Source: Verrucomicrobiota bacterium (lineage in GTDB: Bacteria > Verrucomicrobiota > Verrucomicrobiia > Limisphaerales > JAFMIX01). From it: a stretch of DNA of 11,002 bases. The notes below the pieces were generated by a model that saw only the letters and a program-made list of their open reading frames with translations, ran no database searches and had not been told where the DNA came from. The translations under genes and the position numbers were made by a program. The DNA lies in the NCBI GenBank assembly GCA_026397895.1, contig JAPLTZ010000256.1, positions 1 to 11,002 of the forward strand, given 5' to 3'. Positions 1 through 7,058 of this stretch are shown here, piece after piece. Each line of letters starts with the position of its first letter. The first letter of the stretch is position 1.

Positions 1-739
1 GAATGAACTCCGGGCCGCTGGCGGGCAGCTTCGCGGCCTTGGCCTTGTATTTTTCAATGCCGGCGGCTTTTGCCTGGATCGGCTGATGCACCGCGTAATG
101 CGGCAGGTAGAGAAAGAACGGCTGGTCCTTCGCGCGCTCGATGAATTTCAGCGCCTCGTCCGTCAGCCGGTCGTTGAGGTATTCGCCGCGCGGGCCGTCG
201 GGAAGGTTCGGAATTTTGTAAGGGCTGAAGTAGGACGGCGGATGCCCCAGACCGCAACCGCCGATATTCAAATCCCAGCCCTGATGTTCCGGCCAGTATT
301 TCTCGTCCTCGCCGAGATGCCACTTGCCCATGAACGCGGTCTGGTAGCCGCCGGCTTTCAACGCCTCGGCGATGGTGACCTCCTCCAGCGGCAGAAACCG
401 CTGGAAGTCGGGGCGCTTGAGTTTTAGTCCCGGCTTGTCCGCCTGCCCCGGCAACCAATCCGTGATGCGCAGTCGCGCCGGATATTTTCCCGTGACGATG
501 CTCGCGCGCGTCGGCGAACAGACATTGCACGCAGCGTGGGCGTCGGTGAACTTCATGCCCTGCTTCGCGAGCCGGTCAAGGTTCGGCGTCTCGTGGAAGG
601 TGCTGCCGTAGCAACCTAAGTCCGCCCAACCGAGATCGTCGGCGAGGATAAAGATGATGTTCGGTTTGGCGGGCGCAGCAGCAATCAAGGCGTTGCTAAA
701 AACAGCGAGGCCGCAGCAGAGAGACAGGAATAGTTTCAT
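1..739 (-). CDS. Secreted S1-family sulfatase E (3'-partial, first 246 aa)
   Basis: This is a formylglycine-dependent sulfatase cut off by the window edge. The ATG at 739 lies 19 bp after the hydrolase stop and gives a signal peptide (MKLFLSLCCGLAVFSNALIAAA, cut near residue 22-24) before AKPNIIFILADDLGWADLG with Asp34-Asp35. C74-S-P-T-R78 lies in VCSPTRASIVTGKYPARL, GKWHLG is at 138-143 and His218 is in YAVHQP. The stretch YWPEHQGWDLNIGGCGLGHPPSYFSPY with the following NLPDGP is typical of a large group of planctomycetal and verrucomicrobial sulfatases. The second metal site (Asp-Asn) and the C-terminal sub-domain lie beyond position 1. The 19-bp gap (ACAAAAGTAAATTACGAAC on the coding strand) has no clear Shine-Dalgarno sequence. 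It is the last visible gene of the block and the operon may continue. The substrate is unknown. Confidence 0.92.
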   Translation of the reverse strand, partial: MKLFLSLCCGLAVFSNALIAAAPAKPNIIFILADDLGWADLGCYGSTFHETPNLDRLAKQGMKFTDAHAACNVCSPTRASIVTGKYPARLRITDWLPGQADKPGLKLKRPDFQRFLPLEEVTIAEALKAGGYQTAFMGKWHLGEDEKYWPEHQGWDLNIGGCGLGHPPSYFSPYKIPNLPDGPRGEYLNDRLTDEALKFIERAKDQPFFLYLPHYAVHQPIQAKAAGIEKYKAKAAKLPASGPEFI

Positions 740-758
740 GTTCGTAATTTACTTTTGT

Positions 759-3700
759 TCAGGGCTTGGTGGCAACCTTCATCACCGTCTGCAACGTCAC
801 CGGGCCGAGCAAGCCCGACGGCGGCAGCGGGGAATCCTTCGTGTAATGCTGCCAGATGGCAAAGCTGACCGGCGCATCCGCCGGCGGCGCGTCTTTTCCA
901 ACCCACTCCGGCCATCGGGCGAGCGCGCCGCTGTTGTGATACTTGAAGCCGGCCTGCGCCATCTTCGTGACGTCGCCGATCAGGCGGTTGACCCATAAGT
1001 CGGTAACGCGGACTTCGATTTCATTTTCGCCGGCCTGGAGTGCGCCGGTGATGTCGGCGCGGAACGGTTGTTTCCACAGCACACCGAGGTTGTGGCCGTT
1101 GACGATGACTTCAGCGAGATTGTGAACCGCGCCCAGATCGAGGAACAAACTGCCCGGCTGGAGCTGGGCGGATGAAAGCCGGATGGTCTTCCGGTAGCTC
1201 GCCGTGCCGGAGAAATGGCGAATCCCTTCTTCCGGGTGGCGCGAGAGATCCATCAGCCGGTCCAGATGCGCCGAGGGCGGCGCGCCGCGTTCCGGCTGGA
1301 AGGTCACGTTCCAATCCGTGTCCAACGGCAGCGTGGCCGTTGCCGTTTCTGCCATCACCTTTCCGTTTTCAATCCACAGATTGTGCGGCGACGGCAACGC
1401 GGGTTTCACCGCCAGCGGCGAGGCCGGCTTGCGGAACACCACGAACCATGACCCGCGCGGATCGAAAGGAATCTGCACGGTCGTGCGCCCGTCTTTTTCC
1501 TCGTAGCGCGCCGCGTCCCGGATTTTGCCGCTCGCGGCGTCCCACAGCTCCGGCTGTTTTCCCGTCACCCGGAACGTGCAGAGCGCATCCAAGCCCGCGT
1601 CCGACTGGTTCGACACAAAATAAACTTCCGCCGCCTGCGTCCGGCGGTGGATGTAGAGCAGTTCCGCCTGACCGTCCGCGAGCTGATATTCAAAGTCCGG
1701 CTGCAATCCGATTTCTGCGGCCAGTTCATTGAACTCCCTGCCCCAATACACGCGGCCCTTGCCGAAGGCGTGCGCCTTGACGGTCTTGCCATCGCAATCG
1801 CCCCAGACTTCGCGGCCAATCGTCTGCACTTCCCGGTCGCAGTTCGGAAAATCGCTCAAGCCCGGCGCGCGCGTCGGACGCGGGCCGATGACCAGCGCGC
1901 CGTCACGCACGAGTTCGCGGATGCGCCGCGCCACCGCCGGAGTCATCAGCTCGCTGTCGGGCAGCAGCAGAAACCGGTAGCTCATGCCGCTGGGGGTGAC
2001 GAGCCGTCCGTCATGCACCGCGAACACGCGCAGCACCGCGTCCGCATCGCAACCGTCATAATCGAAACCCGCCGGCAACGCGGGATGCAGTTCCTCGCGC
2101 CAGCCCAGATAGTTCGGCGCGCCTTCGCCCGTCAAATGCACGACGTCGGCGACGAAGCGGCCTTGCGACAGCAAATACTGGCTGCGGGTGATGTAGGAAA
2201 TCCACGCCGCGCCCTGTTCCCACCAGGTGATGGTGCGGCCACAGTTGATGCCGAATTTGCTCAACGACATGCCGGGCTTGAGGTTCAGCCACGGCTGGTG
2301 GGCAAAGCGGTGGAACACAAAACGGTTTACGCCGAGACAAAAGGCGCGATCCCCGAGCGTCTTCATGGAATACGGATCGTCGGCCCAGTTTCCTTTGACC
2401 GAGGTAAAAGCCTCCGCTCCGACAATCGTCTTGCCGTAAACATGCGCCGCCGAGGCCGCCGTCCGGCAATCCACGCGCGGCCCGCTGCCAACCCAGAATT
2501 CGCCCATCGGAATGTCCGCCTGTTTCTGAAAAACAATCGGGTCGTAAAGATATTGCTGCCGCCCGCACGGCTCGCCTTGGAAAATGATTCCATGCTCGTG
2601 GCACAGGCTGGTGAGGCGACCCCAGAAGTTTTCTGCAATCAAGTCGGCAATGGTGCGGCGCAGATCCCACAAAAAACGCTCACTGTGTTCCCGGTCGCCC
2701 ACGATGTGCCCGCCCGCCATCACCGGCAACCACGGCATCAGGTCATAGCCGCGCCGTTTTTGGAACTCCTCGCGGAACGCCGGCGTCCAATTCAGGTCGT
2801 GCTGTTCCCAGCTATCAATGATGGCCTGCGTGAACGTCTTGCCGGCCAGCGGGCCGAGCCGCTTGAGTTGCTTGGCCATCATCCCGTCGAACTGCGCCTC
2901 GATACCGTGCGGACTCAGCTTGTCACATTCGAGACCCCGCCCGGCTTCCGTCGCCGGCGCATTTTGCTGGCCCGTGGGCGTGTGGCCAATGCGCAGAATC
3001 GTCCACTCGCCTTGCGGCACATCCCATTCCAGCCGCCCGTCGCTCGTCATGCGGCTGGAAAGATTAACCGTTTGCGAGGTAATGCTTGAGTCGGCAGCGG
3101 ATAATCCCGCGTTGCCGGTCGCGGCAAACAACTGCGCGCCGCCGCCGTGGTCGCGAACCTGATCGAAACCCGCCTTGAGTCCCCAGTAGCTGACATGCGC
3201 TTCCGCATCCACGGTGAAATCCACCTTCGCGTCCTGTGGCTTGATGGACATTTCCGACAAGACCAGCTTGAAAAACCGGCCCTGCACGGCCTCGAATCCA
3301 ATCGTGACCGACGGATAAGTGGCCGACTGTTTTTTCCTCCAGCCAGTGTCAAACTCGCAGACATCCCGAAACACTTTTCCGTCGTCAGAGGCTTGCAGCA
3401 AACAATGCGGCAGTTTTTCGTCCTCCTGTTTCGTCACTGTGACCGACCGGACCGTCACCGGCTGGTCATATTCCAGTTGGCAGAAATTCTTCGCGGCGGA
3501 TTTTTTCGCGGCGGGCAGTTTGGCGGCGGCGGGAATCGCCAGCACGGCGATGTCGCGGTAGGTGTCCAGCTTCGTCGCCGGTTGCGGGAGTTTGCCGGTG
3601 AATTTGCCCGGCCCGGAAACGCGCGTTTCACTCCAGGTCACGCGCTGCATCGCATTGTCGGGTTTGATCCACGGCCCGCCGCCGCCGCTCCAGCCGTCGC

Positions 3701-3974
3701 CCATCAGCGAACTCAACTCCAGCCCCAGCCGCGAACATTCCTCGGCGGAAAACTGAACCATCGCGCGCCACTCATCGCTGAAATAGGGAACTTCTTTGAC
3801 CATCCCGGCGGGCGCTCCGAGGGCGACGCTGAATATCTGCGCGCCGCCCAGGCCGATGCGCTTCATCGCCTCCAGATCGGCGGTGATCCCGGCCTTGGTG
3901 ACGTTGCCATTCATCCAATGCCACCAGGTTTGCGGCCGCGCCGAATCCGGCGGCGCGGCAAAACCCTTTTCCAA
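759..3974 (-). CDS. GH106-type alpha-L-rhamnosidase-like glycoside hydrolase (1071 aa), no signal peptide
   Basis: The N-terminus LEKGFAAPPDSARPQTWWHWMNGNVTK, with AGITADLEAMKRIGLGGAQ right behind it, is the hallmark opening of GH106-like hydrolases, whose characterised members release alpha-L-rhamnose by inversion with calcium. A glycine-rich loop follows (DGWSGGGGPW, 93-102). About 165-255 looks like an inserted F5/8C or CBM32-like beta-sandwich (LQASDDGKVFRDV, GRFFKLVLSE), preceded by an Ala/Lys-rich linker (148-162). The barrel part holds IIDSWEQHD (385-393), FQGEPCG (Glu468), PMGEFW (Glu492) and VGAEAFTS (Glu521); I cannot say which Glu pair is catalytic. The C-terminal jelly-roll, about 910-1010, has SGTASYRKTI, VIVNGHNLGVLWKQPF and NEIEVRVTDLWVNRLIG. 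Length is normal. The only possible start that keeps the conserved opening is TTG at 3974, with no ribosome site and no signal peptide, unlike all five neighbouring sulfatases. It may be translated as a fusion with sulfatase D or have lost its leader. Family assignment is strong; actual sugar specificity is inferred. Confidence 0.85.
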   Translation of the reverse strand: MEKGFAAPPDSARPQTWWHWMNGNVTKAGITADLEAMKRIGLGGAQIFSVALGAPAGMVKEVPYFSDEWRAMVQFSAEECSRLGLELSSLMGDGWSGGGGPWIKPDNAMQRVTWSETRVSGPGKFTGKLPQPATKLDTYRDIAVLAIPAAAKLPAAKKSAAKNFCQLEYDQPVTVRSVTVTKQEDEKLPHCLLQASDDGKVFRDVCEFDTGWRKKQSATYPSVTIGFEAVQGRFFKLVLSEMSIKPQDAKVDFTVDAEAHVSYWGLKAGFDQVRDHGGGAQLFAATGNAGLSAADSSITSQTVNLSSRMTSDGRLEWDVPQGEWTILRIGHTPTGQQNAPATEAGRGLECDKLSPHGIEAQFDGMMAKQLKRLGPLAGKTFTQAIIDSWEQHDLNWTPAFREEFQKRRGYDLMPWLPVMAGGHIVGDREHSERFLWDLRRTIADLIAENFWGRLTSLCHEHGIIFQGEPCGRQQYLYDPIVFQKQADIPMGEFWVGSGPRVDCRTAASAAHVYGKTIVGAEAFTSVKGNWADDPYSMKTLGDRAFCLGVNRFVFHRFAHQPWLNLKPGMSLSKFGINCGRTITWWEQGAAWISYITRSQYLLSQGRFVADVVHLTGEGAPNYLGWREELHPALPAGFDYDGCDADAVLRVFAVHDGRLVTPSGMSYRFLLLPDSELMTPAVARRIRELVRDGALVIGPRPTRAPGLSDFPNCDREVQTIGREVWGDCDGKTVKAHAFGKGRVYWGREFNELAAEIGLQPDFEYQLADGQAELLYIHRRTQAAEVYFVSNQSDAGLDALCTFRVTGKQPELWDAASGKIRDAARYEEKDGRTTVQIPFDPRGSWFVVFRKPASPLAVKPALPSPHNLWIENGKVMAETATATLPLDTDWNVTFQPERGAPPSAHLDRLMDLSRHPEEGIRHFSGTASYRKTIRLSSAQLQPGSLFLDLGAVHNLAEVIVNGHNLGVLWKQPFRADITGALQAGENEIEVRVTDLWVNRLIGDVTKMAQAGFKYHNSGALARWPEWVGKDAPPADAPVSFAIWQHYTKDSPLPPSGLLGPVTLQTVMKVATKP

Positions 3975-3995
3975 TTCGTCCGCGTGCTGGCGGCG
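3911..3995 (-). other. Sulfatase D / GH106 junction: overlap and likely -1 frame disruption
   Basis: The two frames overlap by 64 bp (3911-3974). In the sulfatase frame the residues after NVAA (codons around 3998-3987) become Arg-rich and unlike any sulfatase end. In the hydrolase frame the bases just upstream of its TTG encode QHADE, giving NVAA-QHADELEKGFAAPP if a -1 shift occurs around GCC GCC AGC (3994-3986). No canonical X-XXY-YYZ slippery heptamer is in the sulfatase frame here, so programmed frameshifting is not favoured over an indel, a deletion scar or a sequence error. Confidence 0.6.
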
Positions 3996-5416
3996 ACGTT
4001 GGTTCTTTCGCCGGGGTCGCTGGCCAGATTGTAAAGTCCGCTGATGGCGTTCGCATGCCCGCCGTCTTCCTCGCCGTTCGGCTGCGGCTTGGCCCTGGTT
4101 TCAACCAGCTTCCACGGCCCTTGGCGGATGGCAAATCCGATGCCGGACGCATTCACCACCGCGCCCTGGCTCGGATGATACGCCTCCGGTTTGCCGCGCA
4201 GCAGCGGCAGGATGCTGGCGCTGTCCTCGCCCGCACCGGCGGGCAGCTTCACGTCCAGCAGGTCGGCGCAGGTGGCCATGAGGCTGGCCAGCGAAATCAC
4301 TTCGTTGCAGACGCTGCCCGGCTTCACTTCACCCGGCCAGCGCACGACAAACGGCATGCGATGACCGCCTTCGAGCAGGCTGCCTTTCGCGCCGCGAAAC
4401 GGCCGACCGGCGGCGAATCCGCCGTTGAGTTTCTCCTGCGATTTGATTCTTGGATTCTGTCCGTTGTCCGACGTGAAGATGACAATCGTGTTTGAGCGCA
4501 AGCCCGTCCGGTCGAGCGTGTCCAGCACCGCGCCGAGCATCGCGTCGGTTTCCAAAATTAAATCCGCCATGCGGTGAATGCCGCTCTTGCCGAAAAAGTT
4601 GGTCGAGGGCGTGAACGGCTGATGCGGAATCGTCAGCGGATAATACAGGAAAAACGGCTTGCGATCCGCCGCGCGGGTTTGCAGGAACTTGTCCACCTCG
4701 GCGGACAGCACCGGCGCGATGTTCTCAAACTTCCAACCCGCCGCCATTGGGCCGGCGATGGTCACGCCGATCTCCGGATCGTGCCCCGGGAATCTCCCCG
4801 TGAGTTCCGTCGTCAGCCGGTCGTTGCGGATGAAACAAAACGGCGGCTGGTTCGGTGCGTCCGTGCCAAAGTATTCATCAAACCCGCGCGTGAGCGGGCC
4901 GCCGGTGATGGGTTTCGTGAAATCAATTCCCGCCTCCGTGCCGTTGTCCTTGTAGGGCCACTTCGCCAGCGGCTTCTGCGCAAGCGGATCGGGCTTGCTG
5001 CCGTCCTTGGCTGGCCATTCCCAGCCGAGATGCCATTTGCCGATGCACGCGGTGTAATAACCCTGCCGTTGCAACAACGCCGGCACGGTCAGCCGGTCAT
5101 ATTCGATCAGCGGCGAATCGTAGGGCGCGAGCACGCCGTTGCCCGAGCGCGAGCGAAACCCATAGCGGCCCGTCAGGATGGCATACCGCGTCGGCGTGCA
5201 GACCGACGCGCTATGGGCGTCCGTGAAGCGCATCCCCTCGGTCGCGAGCTTGTCCATGCTCGGCGTGGGCAGCTTGGCTTCCGGGTTGAAACAGCCGACA
5301 TGGGCGAGGCCCAAGTCATCGGCCAAAACATAGACGATGTTTGGTTTAATCGCGCCGAATGCCGGGCTAACAATGAAACCCGCCAGCAAAACCGTCAGCG
5401 CGAGCGGGCGTTTCAT
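3911..5416 (-). CDS. Secreted S1-family sulfatase D with abnormal, out-of-frame C-terminus (501 aa)
   Basis: This is a formylglycine-dependent sulfatase. The signal peptide is MKRPLALTVLLAGFIVSPAFG, followed by AIKPNIVYVLADDLGLAHVG with Asp33-Asp34; C73-T-P-T-R77 in VCTPTRYAILTG; GKWHLG at 126-131; His265 (IPHQPFTP); and TSDNGQ with Asp317-Asn318. The stretch after the formylglycine site (FRSRSGNGVL...PLIEYDRLTVPALL) resembles sulfatase A more than the others, so A and D may belong to the same subfamily. The protein is normal as far as LYNLASDPGERTNVAA (about 461-476). After that sulfatases A-C continue with a helix of 20-30 residues, while D has STRTNWKRVLPRRRIRRGRKPGGIG, with 8 Arg in 25 residues. 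That tail is simply the first codons of the downstream hydrolase read in another frame. In the -1 frame the sequence continues QHADELEKG, which looks like the missing helix and then becomes the GH106 N-terminus. The real product may therefore be frameshifted, truncated or fused. The catalytic core is intact. Confidence 0.88.
   Translation of the reverse strand: MKRPLALTVLLAGFIVSPAFGAIKPNIVYVLADDLGLAHVGCFNPEAKLPTPSMDKLATEGMRFTDAHSASVCTPTRYAILTGRYGFRSRSGNGVLAPYDSPLIEYDRLTVPALLQRQGYYTACIGKWHLGWEWPAKDGSKPDPLAQKPLAKWPYKDNGTEAGIDFTKPITGGPLTRGFDEYFGTDAPNQPPFCFIRNDRLTTELTGRFPGHDPEIGVTIAGPMAAGWKFENIAPVLSAEVDKFLQTRAADRKPFFLYYPLTIPHQPFTPSTNFFGKSGIHRMADLILETDAMLGAVLDTLDRTGLRSNTIVIFTSDNGQNPRIKSQEKLNGGFAAGRPFRGAKGSLLEGGHRMPFVVRWPGEVKPGSVCNEVISLASLMATCADLLDVKLPAGAGEDSASILPLLRGKPEAYHPSQGAVVNASGIGFAIRQGPWKLVETRAKPQPNGEEDGGHANAISGLYNLASDPGERTNVAASTRTNWKRVLPRRRIRRGRKPGGIG
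5413..5416 (-). promoter_or_regulatory. ATGA stop/start overlap joining sulfatases C and D
   Basis: The TGA of sulfatase C (5415-5413) and the ATG of sulfatase D (5416-5414) overlap. The context AAATGAAA has no Shine-Dalgarno sequence in front, so D probably depends on ribosomes finishing C. Here the start is firm, because the signal peptide of D begins exactly at this ATG. Confidence 0.7.
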
Positions 5417-7026
5417 TTGGCGGCTGTGATTGCGGTGCTGGTCTTGGAAGCGCGGATGTCGCGGTAGATTTTTTCCAGACGTTTCACGCGCTCGGCCTGC
5501 GAAACCTCGGCGAGCAGATTGGTTTTCTCGGCCAGGTCGGCCTTGAGGTCGTAGAGCGCGGCGGCTTCGTCCTTGATGTTGATGAGCAGCTTCCAGTCGC
5601 CTTCGTAAACGGCGTGCGCCATGCCGTCGCTGGCTTTGCTGTCCTTGCCGACCGGCCCTTGGCGCTTGCCTTCGTTGCCGCTGAAAACGTCGCGGCCCGG
5701 CGAGGATTGCACAAGCATCGTGCGGCGGACGGGCTGCGAATCGTCGCGCTGGCCGAGCAGCACGGGCACGAGGCTCACGGCATCGCGGCACTGGCCGGCG
5801 GGGATTTTCACGCCCGCGAGTTCGAGCGCCGTGGGAACGATGTCAAAGGCGCAAACCGGCTGCTGACGGACGGTGTTCGCCGGAATTTTCCCCGGCCACC
5901 GGACGATGAACGGCACGCGATGCCCGCCCTCGGCGATCATGGACTTCGCACCCTTCAATCCGCCGACCGCGTCGTGACCGTATTCCTCGCGCTCATGCGG
6001 CAGCCCGCCGTTGTCGCTGGTGAAGCAGATGATGGTGTTGTCCAACAAACCGCGCTTGGCGAGCGCCTCGGTGAGTTTGTTAAGCAGAATATCCGTCTCC
6101 ATCACCATGTCGGTGTGGTCGCTCATCTTGGTCTGGCCTTTGAGCGCGCTGCCGCGAATGGCCTCGGCGGGCGTGTAGGGCGCGTGCGCGCCGTCGGAAC
6201 AGAAATGCATAAAGAACGGCGCGGTCACGCCGCTGGCCTTGTTTTTTGCCAGCACGTCATCGAGAAATTTCTCGGCGTGTGCCAGCAGTTCCTCCCCAAT
6301 CTTGGTGCTGTCCCAACCGGGCGCAAAATAATCCGCGCCGACGCCCGGCCCGACTTCGTCCTGTGCCGGATGAGTTTTCTTGCCGCCTTTTTTCACGCCC
6401 TTGGCGACTTTGACGCCCAAGGCGTTTTGCATGGCCGCCTCGCCGTGCAGAACCTTGTCCGCGCCGCAGGAGGGAATCTCATTTTCGAGGAACAGCAGCG
6501 GGATGGCCTGATGTCCGCGCGGGATCAGGAACGAATAATCGAAGCCCCAACTGATCGGGCCTTCGGTCATCGGCTTGGAGAAATCCGGCTGGCCGTCCGG
6601 CAAGAGCGCGTGCTGGCCGCCGAAGCCCTGCTTGCCAAACATCGCCGTGCGATACCCGGCAGTTTGCAGCAGGTTCGCCACGGTTTTCTGGCCGGGCAGG
6701 ATGGCCGAAGGCGTGTTGAAGCCCCATGTGCCGCCGGGGTCACGTCCGCGCCACGGGAAATTGCCGGTGACCATCGAGTAGCGCGTGGGCGAGCAGAGCG
6801 CGGCGGGCGTGTGCGCGTGGGTGAAACGCATCCCCTCGCGCGCGAGTTTGTCCACGTTGGGCGACGGGATTTTGCCCTGCGCGTTGTAACACTGGTAATC
6901 GCCCCAGCCGACGTCGTCGGTGAGGATGACGAGGATGTTCGGGCGCGGGGCGGTTTCAGCGGCGGAAAGACGGCCGCCAAGCATGAACATGGCGGCGAAC
7001 AGCGGGAGAACGAGGTTGGGGCGCAT
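5413..7026 (-). CDS. Secreted S1-family sulfatase C, GKQGFG variant (537 aa)
   Basis: This is a formylglycine-dependent sulfatase. The ATG at 7026 gives a signal peptide (MRPNLVLPLFAAMFMLGGRLSA, cut near residue 22-25) directly before the conserved APRPNILVILTDDVGWGD with Asp37-Asp38. The open frame reaches further upstream to 7485, but that part is shadow sequence of sulfatase B. C78-S-P-T-R82 lies in LCSPTRYSMVTG. Where GKWHLG is expected the protein has GKQGFG (131-136), so both the Trp and the His are changed; the Lys is kept. His281 (DGAHAPYTP), TSDNGG at 336-341 and AEGGHRVPFIVRWPGK follow as usual. A Lys/Gly-rich insert (about 205-222, KVAKGVKKGGKKTH) has no counterpart in the other four. 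The C-terminal segment LYDLKADLAEKTNLLAEVSQAERVKRLEK is complete. It follows sulfatase B by 32 bp and overlaps sulfatase D at an ATGA. The substrate is unknown; the variant motif suggests a subfamily different from A and D. Confidence 0.92.
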   Translation of the reverse strand: MRPNLVLPLFAAMFMLGGRLSAAETAPRPNILVILTDDVGWGDYQCYNAQGKIPSPNVDKLAREGMRFTHAHTPAALCSPTRYSMVTGNFPWRGRDPGGTWGFNTPSAILPGQKTVANLLQTAGYRTAMFGKQGFGGQHALLPDGQPDFSKPMTEGPISWGFDYSFLIPRGHQAIPLLFLENEIPSCGADKVLHGEAAMQNALGVKVAKGVKKGGKKTHPAQDEVGPGVGADYFAPGWDSTKIGEELLAHAEKFLDDVLAKNKASGVTAPFFMHFCSDGAHAPYTPAEAIRGSALKGQTKMSDHTDMVMETDILLNKLTEALAKRGLLDNTIICFTSDNGGLPHEREEYGHDAVGGLKGAKSMIAEGGHRVPFIVRWPGKIPANTVRQQPVCAFDIVPTALELAGVKIPAGQCRDAVSLVPVLLGQRDDSQPVRRTMLVQSSPGRDVFSGNEGKRQGPVGKDSKASDGMAHAVYEGDWKLLINIKDEAAALYDLKADLAEKTNLLAEVSQAERVKRLEKIYRDIRASKTSTAITAAK

Positions 7027-7033
7027 GGTTTTT

Positions 7034-7054
7034 GGACGCGGATGGTTCGCGGAT
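7034..7054. repeat. Short imperfect direct repeat in the B-C intergenic gap
   Basis: The heptamer cgcggat occurs at 7037-7043 and 7048-7054 with an 11-bp period, filling most of the 32-bp gap between sulfatase B (stop 7059) and sulfatase C (start 7026). No Shine-Dalgarno sequence is visible there. It may be chance, or a remnant of a dispersed intergenic repeat. Confidence 0.35.
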
Positions 7055-7058
7055 AGTT

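Noticed and set aside
1647..3089. A 480-residue open frame on the plus strand opposite the GH106 gene
   Set aside because: The translation is rich in Arg, Ala, His and Val with no domain, signal peptide or start context, as expected from the strand opposite a GC-rich gene. The minus-strand frame has strong family motifs.
3961..3974. Programmed -1 frameshift site at the A/G/T runs (GGAAAAGGGTTTT)
   Set aside because: No X-XXY-YYZ heptamer is in register with the sulfatase frame and no clear downstream pseudoknot is visible. An indel, deletion or sequence error is simpler.
3147..4034. A plus-strand open frame across the GH106 N-terminus and the sulfatase D end, and another at 4574-5467
   Set aside because: Arg-rich antisense translations with no motif; the opposite strand explains both regions.
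5614..7056. A 480-residue open frame on the plus strand opposite sulfatase C
   Set aside because: It is a shadow frame of low-complexity composition running antisense to a well-supported sulfatase; nothing recognisable is in it.
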